Source: an uncultured Rhodospirillaceae bacterium
GTDB taxonomy: Bacteria; Pseudomonadota; Alphaproteobacteria; Rhodospirillales; UBA2165
DNA length: 6,709 nucleotides
Assembly (NCBI GenBank): GCA_913041095.1
Contig: CAJWIB010000152.1
Span: 1-6,709 of the forward strand
Direction: 5' to 3'
In this document: positions 1 to 4,641 of the stretch, piece by piece
Layout of the letters: the number at the start of each line of letters is the position of its first letter
Numbering within the stretch: position 1 is the first letter of the stretch
Notes under the pieces: generated by a model
Told to the model about the DNA's origin: nothing
The model's input: the letters and a program-made list of their open reading frames with translations, nothing else
Database searches by the model: none
Position numbers and translations under genes: made by a program

Positions 1-1
1 T

Positions 2-358
2 GGTAAGCCGCTGCCACTCGATGAGGCAACCATCAAAGAGCACATCGATAATGGTCCCGACTGGAGCTCAGCGAGTGTTTATGTGTTGGGCAGTATCCGC
101 AAAGGTGCTGACGGAAAACCGCGTTTTGTCATCCGTTATGTCCGCCACGTGGATGGTGATCTCGGCGGCGAGCTTAGAAAACATATTGGTAAATATAAAG
201 GCTTCCGCTTTAAATTTTTCCGCTCCACCCGTAACGCCTATGACCGGGAATGTGAGGTTTTTCACGATTTCAATCCCAGCGATAACACCGGGCACCCGGA
301 GAAGCCCAAAAACACCAAATTCGCCTGCCCGGTACCGAGCTGTCGGGCAGCGGGGTAG
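2..358 (+). CDS. Partial small protein, degenerate GIY-YIG-like fold (5' end off window)
   Basis: The frame is open from base 2 to a TAG at 356-358 (118 visible residues) and has no in-frame ATG, so the start probably lies upstream. An in-frame GTG at 83 falls inside the conserved-looking part and is a poor start. Numbering from the first full codon, VYVL (26-29) and RYVRH (45-49) followed by DL..EL..H (53-61) are spaced like the GIY and YIG strands and first helix of GIY-YIG nucleases. AYDRECEVFHDF (79-90) could supply the helix with the metal-binding Glu (E83 or E85). A tail at 99-114 has HP and a CX4C pair that might bind zinc. The usual glycine of the second motif is Arg48, and the position expected for the catalytic Arg is Glu57, so activity is doubtful. 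The family assignment is inference from motif spacing. It is convergent with uvrB and has no visible operon partner. Confidence 0.6.
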   Translation, partial: GKPLPLDEATIKEHIDNGPDWSSASVYVLGSIRKGADGKPRFVIRYVRHVDGDLGGELRKHIGKYKGFRFKFFRSTRNAYDRECEVFHDFNPSDNTGHPEKPKNTKFACPVPSCRAAG

Positions 359-486
359 ATTTGAAATACGGGGACATCTTTTTGCCCTGCACGCTCATCC
401 TAATCTTCGATCGCCTAAGGTGTCTCAGCTTACGATGTTAAGTGGATGTAGAACGACAGACGACACAGAAAATACAGAAACCCTCC

Positions 487-500
487 CTATCCCAGGATAG
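487..500. repeat. Short palindrome
   Basis: CTATCC (487-492) and GGATAG (495-500) are exact inverted repeats separated by two bases. There is no T tract on either side, so it is a poor terminator candidate for the upstream gene. It may be a remnant of a dispersed repeat. Confidence 0.35.
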
Positions 501-530
501 TAAGTGTGGATTCCCCCGCCCATAGAAAAC

Positions 531-558
531 TGGACCCCGGGTCAAGCCCGGGGTGATG
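531..558. repeat. Dispersed palindromic repeat, copy 1
   Basis: ACCCCGGG (534-541) and CCCGGGGT (547-554) form a perfect 8-bp stem around the loop TCAAG, framed by TGGA on the left and TGATG on the right. The layout TGGA-stem-TCAAG-stem-TGAYG matches a palindromic unit I recall as scattered between genes in many alphaproteobacteria. The family assignment is from memory. The symmetry is directly visible. Confidence 0.6.
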
Positions 559-622
559 ATTATGCTACCAGCGTCATACGCAGTCTTTACCGGCGTATCC
601 ATCTAGCATCATTCATTTAAAT

Positions 623-652
623 TGGATGCGCGGATTACATCCGCGCATGACT
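623..652. repeat. Dispersed palindromic repeat, copy 2
   Basis: TGGA (623-626) overlaps the stem ATGCGCGGAT (626-635) / ATCCGCGCAT (639-648), and the right edge reads TGACT. The frame TGGA...CGG-loop-CCG...TGA is the same as in the repeat at 531-558, starting 92 bases further on, but the stem bases differ in compensating pairs. That suggests two members of one family rather than a recent tandem duplication. Confidence 0.55.
626..648 (-). terminator. Probable uvrB terminator hairpin
   Basis: A perfect 10-bp GC-rich stem (626-635 with 639-648, loop TAC) starts 26 bases past the uvrB stop on the minus strand. The sequence after it on that strand is AT-rich (CCAATTTAAAT) but has no clean T run, so termination may be weak or Rho-assisted. 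The hairpin is also the core of palindromic repeat copy 2. It faces the convergent upstream gene too and could act in both directions. Confidence 0.5.
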
Positions 653-674
653 GTTTAAGCTGTCTTCTAATTTC

Positions 675-2906
675 CTAAACCCTCCGCCGTCTTTTTTTCT
701 TACGTTTATTCATCTTGGTGCCGCCGTACTGCTGCATTTTCTTTTGTGGCATTCTCGATTTGTTCAGGCCCGCCTGAGCGGCGGCGAGTTTGGAGACACC
801 GGGTTTGCCCAATCCAAGCTCGATCGCTTCCAAACGTCTGATTTCATCTCGAATTCTAGCAGCTTCCTCAAATTCAAGATTTGCGGCGGCGTCGATCATC
901 CGCGCATTAAGATCATCGATGTGGGTCTGGTATTGGTTGCCGACAAGCTCAGTATCGCCGGAAACACCGGTATTGACGGTGACATAATCCATTTCATAGA
1001 CGCTTTCGAGAACATCCGAGATGCCTTTTTTGACCGATTCCGGCGTGATGCCGTGCTCGTCATTGTAGGTCTGCTGTTTGGCACGCCGCCGGTTGGTCTC
1101 GCCAATGGCGTATTCCAGACTATCGGTCATTTTATCGGCATAAAGAATAACCCGGCCATCGATGTTGCGGGCGGCCCGGCCGATCGTCTGCACCAGCGAG
1201 GTTTTGGAGCGCAGGAAACCTTCCTTATCGGCATCCAGGATAGCGACAAGCGCGCATTCCGGAATATCCAAGCCTTCGCGCAACAGGTTAATGCCGATCA
1301 GCACATCAAAGGCGCCGAGCCGCAAATCACGAATAATTTCGATGCGCTCCAGGGTGTCGATATCTGAGTGCAAGTAGCGCACGCGAATGCCGGCCTCATG
1401 CATGTATTCGGTCAAGTCCTCGGCCATCCGTTTGGTCAGGGTCGTTACCAGCACGCGCTGGCCGTTCAGAGCGACCTCCCGGCATTCGGCCAAGAGATCA
1501 TCGACTTGCGTCGCTACTGGGCGGACAATGCAAAGCGGGTCAATCAAGCCGGTCGGGCGGACCACTTGTTCGGTAAAGACGCCGCTGGTTTGTTCAAGCT
1601 CCCACGGGCCCGGCGTCGCCGAGACAAAGATCGTTTGCGGGCGCATGGCTTCCCATTCCTCGAATTTGAGCGGCCGGTTATCGACGCAAGACGGCAGGCG
1701 GAAGCCGAACTCGGCAAGCGTGGATTTCCGGGCAAAGTCACCCCGATACATACCGCCCAATTGCGGCACCGTAACGTGGCTTTCATCTAATATGATGAGG
1801 GCGTTTTCCGGCAAATATTCAAACAGGGTGGGCGGCGGCTCACCGGGATTGCGGCCGGTGAGATAGCGGGAGTAGTTCTCAATGCCAGAGCAATGTCCGG
1901 TAGTCTCGAGCATTTCAATATCGAAGGTGGTGCGCTCTTCAATGCGCTGCGCCTCCAGCAATTTACCCTCTTTTTCAAAATCGGCGACGACCTGTTTCAT
2001 CTCCTCTTTAATCTGTGGGATCGCTTGGAGGAGCGTTGGCCTGGGCGTCACATAGTGGGAGGAGGGGTACACCGTGACTTCCGGCAAGATATCTATTTTT
2101 TCTCCGGTTAGCGGATCAATTTCCCAAATTACTTCGAGCTCATCGCCGAATAACGACAATCGCCAGGCCCGGTCTTCCAGGTGGGAGGGGAAAATCTCGA
2201 TGACATCGCCGCGTACCCGGAAGGTGCCTCGGTAAAACGCCATGTCGTTGCGGGTATATTGTAACTCAACTAGGCGCTTCAACAGATTATTGCGGTCGAC
2301 GGTCTGGCCGGGTTCGAGTTTTTCGGTCATCTGAGCATAGGTTTCAACCGCGCCGATACCATAGATGCAGGAAACCGAGGCGACGATGATGACGTCGCTG
2401 CGTTCCAGCAGTGCCCGCGTAGCCGAATGACGCATGCGGTCGATCTGCTCATTGATCGAAGCATCTTTTTCAATATAGGTGTCGGTGCGGGGCACATAGG
2501 CTTCGGGCTGATAGTAGTCATAATAAGAAACAAAATACTCAACCGCGTTTTCCGGGAAGAACTCTTTCATCTCGCCATATAGCTGCGCTGCAAGTGTCTT
2601 GTTCGGTGCTAGCACGAGGGTCGGACGATTTAGTTCCTGGACCGCATGGGCAATAGTGAAGGTCTTACCCGAACCGGTAACGCCAAGCAGCACCTGATCT
2701 TTGTCACCGGCCCGAATGCCATCGACCAGTTCCTTGATGGCTTCCGGTTGATCGCCCGCTGGTTCATAGAGGGAGACGACCTTGAGCAGGTCACCGGCTT
2801 CAATCACCGGGCGTTTGGGCGGGATAAAATAAATATCATCAGGTATACGTTGCTGCATCATGTCATCATATCGTGACGCTTCATGAAAAGCATCCCGTCT
2901 CTTCAT
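675..2906 (-). CDS. uvrB: UvrABC excinuclease subunit B (UvrB)
   Basis: UvrB is the DNA-damage-verifying helicase-like subunit of nucleotide excision repair. It is loaded by UvrA and then recruits UvrC. The 743 residues show Walker A GVTGSGKT (75-82), the beta-hairpin region rich in Tyr (YDYYQPEAYVPRTDTYIEKDASIN, about 129-152), the DESH Walker B (374-377), SATPGPWE (429-436), motif V GINLLREGLDIPE (538-550), motif VI QTIGRAARN (573-581) and a C-terminal UVR domain (about 661-695) for UvrC contact. Two parts exceed the roughly 670-residue E. coli type: about 40 N-terminal residues before KVVSLYEPAGDQP, and about 45 after the UVR domain, ending in nine consecutive Lys/Arg. The ATG at 2906 has a poor Shine-Dalgarno but lies about 19 nt from a predicted transcription start. 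Met16/Met17 are alternatives with no better site. All core motifs are intact. Confidence 0.98.
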   Translation of the reverse strand: MKRRDAFHEASRYDDMMQQRIPDDIYFIPPKRPVIEAGDLLKVVSLYEPAGDQPEAIKELVDGIRAGDKDQVLLGVTGSGKTFTIAHAVQELNRPTLVLAPNKTLAAQLYGEMKEFFPENAVEYFVSYYDYYQPEAYVPRTDTYIEKDASINEQIDRMRHSATRALLERSDVIIVASVSCIYGIGAVETYAQMTEKLEPGQTVDRNNLLKRLVELQYTRNDMAFYRGTFRVRGDVIEIFPSHLEDRAWRLSLFGDELEVIWEIDPLTGEKIDILPEVTVYPSSHYVTPRPTLLQAIPQIKEEMKQVVADFEKEGKLLEAQRIEERTTFDIEMLETTGHCSGIENYSRYLTGRNPGEPPPTLFEYLPENALIILDESHVTVPQLGGMYRGDFARKSTLAEFGFRLPSCVDNRPLKFEEWEAMRPQTIFVSATPGPWELEQTSGVFTEQVVRPTGLIDPLCIVRPVATQVDDLLAECREVALNGQRVLVTTLTKRMAEDLTEYMHEAGIRVRYLHSDIDTLERIEIIRDLRLGAFDVLIGINLLREGLDIPECALVAILDADKEGFLRSKTSLVQTIGRAARNIDGRVILYADKMTDSLEYAIGETNRRRAKQQTYNDEHGITPESVKKGISDVLESVYEMDYVTVNTGVSGDTELVGNQYQTHIDDLNARMIDAAANLEFEEAARIRDEIRRLEAIELGLGKPGVSKLAAAQAGLNKSRMPQKKMQQYGGTKMNKRKKKRRRRV

Positions 2907-2931
2907 CGGCCAAAAGAAAAAATCCTAAAAC

Positions 2932-2960
2932 ATTATATTTTGTGCGGTTATTAGTAAAAA
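2932..2960 (-). promoter_or_regulatory. Candidate uvrB promoter
   Basis: On the minus strand a perfect TATAAT (2937-2932) lies 25 bases before the uvrB ATG, giving a predicted start near 2925 and a leader of about 19 nt. The -35 is weak: TTTTTA (2960-2955) at 17-bp spacing, or TTTACT (2958-2953) at 15-bp spacing. I found neither an alphaproteobacterial SOS box (GTTC-N7-GTTC) nor an E. coli-type LexA box in 2907-3271, so SOS control is not indicated. Confidence 0.5.
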
Positions 2961-2976
2961 AAACCTGCCAATAAAC

Positions 2977-3007
2977 TTGACTAATTTGCTGGGTGATAGC
3001 ATATATC
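2977..3007 (+). promoter_or_regulatory. Candidate plus-strand promoter toward the aminotransferase
   Basis: TTGACT (2977-2982, five of six -35 consensus bases) is followed after 19 bp by TATATC (3002-3007, four of six). The spacing is longer than the optimal 17, so strength is uncertain. The predicted start near 3014 would give a leader of about 258 nt before the ATG at 3272 and would place the Fur-box-like palindrome just downstream of the start, where a repressor could block it. Confidence 0.4.
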
Positions 3008-3018
3008 TGTTATGGTAA

Positions 3019-3040
3019 TGCGAATGATTTTCATTCAGCA
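3019..3040. promoter_or_regulatory. Fur-box-like operator
   Basis: GAATGA (3022-3027) and TCATTC (3031-3036) are exact inverted repeats around TTT, with TGC and GCA flanking almost symmetrically. Aligned to the classical 19-bp Fur box (GATAATGATAATCATTATC) at 3020/3021 onward, about 12 positions agree, including the AATGAT...TCATT core. A Fur-family repressor (Fur, or Mur in some alphaproteobacteria) is the natural candidate. No iron-related gene lies in the window, so the regulated product is unclear. Confidence 0.45.
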
Positions 3041-3063
3041 GTACTATTTATGGGATGAGCGGC

Positions 3064-3080
3064 AAAAAAATCCCCCCCCC
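3064..3080. repeat. Adjacent A7 and C9 homopolymer runs
   Basis: Seven A (3064-3070), one T, then nine C (3072-3080) lie in the leader between the candidate promoter and the hairpin. Long C/G runs are prone to slippage. The tract is not in a coding frame, so any variation would alter leader length or folding rather than reading frame. It may also be a site of read error. Confidence 0.7.
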
Positions 3081-3096
3081 TTGTCGCACAGACCAC

Positions 3097-3146
3097 CTGA
3101 CGGGAGAAATGGTGCATGGGGCAACCGTTTCTCCCGTTAGTATTTT
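3097..3146 (+). terminator. Strong leader hairpin, possible attenuator or small-RNA terminator
   Basis: Bases 3097-3113 pair with 3124-3140 over 17 positions, two of them G-U, around a 10-base loop (GCATGGGGCA). The stem includes ACGGGAGAAA / TTTCTCCCGT without mismatch. TATTTT follows at 3141-3146, which is a short, imperfect T tract. It could therefore terminate transcription started near 3014, giving an RNA of about 130 nt. The left arm also contains GGGAG, the ribosome site of the possible leader ORF, so the fold would hide that site. Confidence 0.5.
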
Positions 3147-3222
3147 AAGCTCCTTGATTGTCATTAAAGGGTTCGATTTTATGCCGTTTTCTGGTATTGC
3201 ATCCCGTTATGTTGCGGCGTAG
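3109..3222 (+). CDS. Possible 37-codon leader ORF before the aminotransferase
   Basis: An ATG at 3109, or the next codon GTG at 3112, opens a frame ending at TAG 3220-3222 and encoding MVHGATVSPVSILSSLIVIK then GFDFMPFSGIASRYVAA. GGGAG at 3102-3106 is a good Shine-Dalgarno for the GTG (5 bases away) but very close for the ATG. A shorter option starts at ATG 3181 with AAAGGG nine bases upstream (13 residues). The middle is hydrophobic (SILSSLIVI) and there is no run of one amino acid that would mark a classical attenuation peptide. The stop sits inside the candidate pseudoknot, 49 bases before the aminotransferase start, so translation could change that fold. I do not recognise the peptide, and chance is a real alternative at this length. 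Confidence 0.3.
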   Translation: MVHGATVSPVSILSSLIVIKGFDFMPFSGIASRYVAA

Positions 3223-3250
3223 GGTGCCGCCGAATTTTCAACTCCCTACG
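3214..3250 (+). promoter_or_regulatory. Candidate H-type pseudoknot or alternative stems before the start codon
   Basis: GCGGC (3214-3218) pairs with GCCGC (3226-3230), leaving the loop GTAGGGT. Loop bases GTAGGG (3219-3224) are in turn complementary to CCCTAC (3244-3249), which gives an H-type pseudoknot. Read as nested, CGTAGGG (3218-3224) and CCCTACG (3244-3250) make a perfect 7-bp stem that competes for C3218. The 3' arm ends five bases before the likely ribosome site AAAGG (3255-3259). The geometry recalls small pseudoknot riboswitches, but I cannot match it to a named class. Confidence 0.4.
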
Positions 3251-3271
3251 GTTTAAAGGCTGAATATAACC

Positions 3272-4480
3272 ATGGCTGATTCAATACTTGCTTCCCGGCT
3301 AAGCCGCATACAACCCTCGGCCACCATGGCTGTAACGGGACGCGCTCAGGAACTTAAAGCTGCCGGTGTCGATGTCATCGGCTTAGGCGCCGGTGAACCA
3401 GATTTCGATACACCGGAAAATGCCAAGGATGCAGCTATTGCGGCAATGAAGGCGGGCCAGACAAAATACACGCTGGTGCCGGGAACGATGGAGTTGCGCG
3501 AAGCTATTTGTGCCAAATTCAAGCACGAAAACGGCCTCAAATACACACCAGCGCAAATTCAAGTAGCGAGCGGCGGCAAGCAAAACATTTACAATGCGGT
3601 GATGGCGACAGTTGAAGAAGGTGATGAGGTCATTATTCCGGCACCTTATTGGGTGTCCTATCCGGATATCGTCCTGCTCGCTGAAGGTACTCCGGTCATT
3701 GTTCAATGTGCTCAGGAAAATAATTTTAAAATGACGGGTGAGCAGTTGGGGGAGGCCATTACACCAAAAACTAAATGGCTGATTTTAAACTCGCCTTCCA
3801 ACCCGACGGGTGCCGCCTATACGCGGGATGAATTGAAGGCGTTGACTGATGTATTGCTGCGCCATTCCCATGTTTGGGTGATGACCGATGACATGTATGA
3901 ACATATTATCTACGATGATTTTGAGTTCACCACGCTGGCCCAAATTGAACCTGAGCTCTATGACCGGACGTTGACCCTCAACGGTGTGTCCAAAGCCTAT
4001 GCTATGACCGGTTGGCGCATCGGCTATGCGGCTGGCCCGGAAGAGCTGATCAAAGCGATGAACAAAGTGCAATCGCAAAGCACCTCACATGCCACTTCAA
4101 TCAGCCAAGCCGCCGCCGTCGAAGCGCTTAATGGACCGCAGGATTTTATCGCCGCCAATAATGAGGTGTTCAAAGAACGCCGAGATCTGGTGGTCTCCAT
4201 GCTCAATCAGGCCGATGGTATCGATTGCCTAACCCCAGAAGGCGCATTCTATGTCTATCCAAGCTGCGCCGGCATGATCGGTAAAACGACGCCAGACGGC
4301 AAAGTTCTGGAAACTGATTTGGATGTAGCAACCTATTTGCTGGAAGCCGAAGGGGTTGCCGTGGTCTTCGGTGGGGCCTTTGGCTTGTCGCCCTATTTCA
4401 GGGTCTCCTACGCCACTGCCACTGAGCTTTTGATCGAGGCTTGCGAACGTATTCAACGCGCTTGTGGGAATTTAAAGTAA
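3272..4480 (+). CDS. aatA: Class Ib aspartate aminotransferase (PLP-dependent)
   Basis: This cytosolic PLP enzyme of fold type I transfers the amino group between aspartate and 2-oxoglutarate. Members of the same subgroup in rhizobia and plants also transaminate prephenate, which I cannot confirm here. The 402 residues match the family length. Visible residues: SRIQPSATMAV (11-21), GLGAGEPDFDTP (37-48), SGGKQNIYNA (100-109, Lys103 being the side-chain carboxylate contact in Thermus-type enzymes), NSPSNPTG (173-180, Asn177), TDDMYEH (205-211, Asp206 to the pyridine nitrogen and Tyr209 to the PLP oxygen), SKAYAMTGWRIGY (240-252, Schiff-base Lys241) and FRVSYA (376-381, Arg377 to the substrate alpha-carboxylate). 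Nothing essential is missing. The ATG at 3272 precedes the conserved N-terminus. Its ribosome site AAAGG (3255-3259) is modest and 12 bases away. The long structured leader suggests control after transcription starts. aspC is a common alternative name. Confidence 0.95.
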   Translation: MADSILASRLSRIQPSATMAVTGRAQELKAAGVDVIGLGAGEPDFDTPENAKDAAIAAMKAGQTKYTLVPGTMELREAICAKFKHENGLKYTPAQIQVASGGKQNIYNAVMATVEEGDEVIIPAPYWVSYPDIVLLAEGTPVIVQCAQENNFKMTGEQLGEAITPKTKWLILNSPSNPTGAAYTRDELKALTDVLLRHSHVWVMTDDMYEHIIYDDFEFTTLAQIEPELYDRTLTLNGVSKAYAMTGWRIGYAAGPEELIKAMNKVQSQSTSHATSISQAAAVEALNGPQDFIAANNEVFKERRDLVVSMLNQADGIDCLTPEGAFYVYPSCAGMIGKTTPDGKVLETDLDVATYLLEAEGVAVVFGGAFGLSPYFRVSYATATELLIEACERIQRACGNLK

Positions 4481-4500
4481 AATCTACAAATTCTTGCTAA

Positions 4501-4515
4501 AGAATCTCAGATTCT
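4501..4515 (+). terminator. Weak hairpin after the aminotransferase
   Basis: AGAATC (4501-4506) and GATTCT (4510-4515) form a 6-bp stem around TCA, 20 bases past the TAA. It is AT-rich and not followed by a T tract, so it is at best a weak terminator. Read-through into the downstream GTPase gene remains possible. Confidence 0.25.
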
Positions 4516-4557
4516 GCTTGGATTCAAAATGTAGGAAAGCTAACCTTTAAATGAACG

Positions 4558-4605
4558 GGGCGGTTGCTCCCGGTTAAGTGTTGGTATTCACCTGGGTTTC
4601 CGCCC
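4558..4605 (+). promoter_or_regulatory. Structured leader of the EF-G-like gene
   Basis: GGGCGG (4558-4563) is complementary to CCGCCC (4600-4605). Inside it, CCCGG (4569-4573) can pair with CTGGG (4592-4596) with one G-U pair, leaving an 18-base loop. The structure ends 24 bases before the Shine-Dalgarno. It could be a leader RNA element. I do not recognise a riboswitch class, and short GC stems of this kind also arise by chance. Confidence 0.3.
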
Positions 4606-4628
4606 TGAATAATAGATCAACCAAAAAC

Positions 4629-4635
4629 GGGAGGA
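4629..4635 (+). promoter_or_regulatory. Strong ribosome binding site of the EF-G-like gene
   Basis: GGGAGGA at 4629-4635 has a near-perfect anti-16S match, six to seven bases before the ATG at 4642. This fixes the start and implies efficient initiation, in contrast with the poor sites of uvrB and the aminotransferase. Confidence 0.85.
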
Positions 4636-4641
4636 ACTCTT

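Larger units (their letters stand above)
359..674. other. Non-coding gap between the GIY-YIG-like gene and uvrB
   Basis: These 316 bases lie between the 3' ends of two convergent genes. I see no ORF with a plausible start and ribosome site. The first 120 bases hold nothing I recognise. A 6-2-6 palindrome lies at 487-500, and two members of a palindromic repeat family lie at 531-558 and 623-652. The stretch at 507-520 (TGGATTCCCCCGCC) resembles the left half of another common alphaproteobacterial palindrome, without its right arm. Confidence 0.7.

Noticed and set aside
361..384. TACGGGGACATCTTTTT resembling the end of REP-associated transposase elements
   Set aside because: Only a short partial resemblance. 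No second end, transposase or target duplication is seen, and it follows an intact stop codon by chance spacing.
21..500. 159-codon plus-strand frame across 21-500
   Set aside because: It overlaps the GIY-YIG-like frame out of register, has no ribosome site and runs through the palindrome at 487-500. The composition is not protein-like.
744..1866. Long plus-strand open frames (744-1367, 1368-1790, 1387-1866) opposite uvrB
   Set aside because: They lie wholly antisense to a gene with all UvrB motifs intact, overlap one another in several frames, and encode no recognisable domain. They are by-products of uvrB codon use.
2646..2876. 76-codon plus-strand frame near the uvrB 5' end
   Set aside because: It lies opposite the Walker A region of uvrB and has no independent support.
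3116..3148. 10-codon ORF from ATG 3116 (MGQPFLPLVF)
   Set aside because: The start is inside the hairpin loop and the frame is too short to distinguish from chance. The 3109/3112 frame has a better placed ribosome site and longer reading.
2907..3271. LexA/SOS box for uvrB
   Set aside because: No GTTC-N7-GTTC and no CTGT-N8-ACAG found on either strand between uvrB and the aminotransferase.
3346..4456. Minus-strand open frames opposite the aminotransferase (up to 107 codons)
   Set aside because: They are antisense to a gene with all catalytic residues present, have no ribosome sites and carry no recognisable motifs.
4518..4546. TTGGAT-N17-TAACCT as a promoter for the EF-G-like gene
   Set aside because: The spacing is right but the -10 matches only three of six bases, which is too weak to call.
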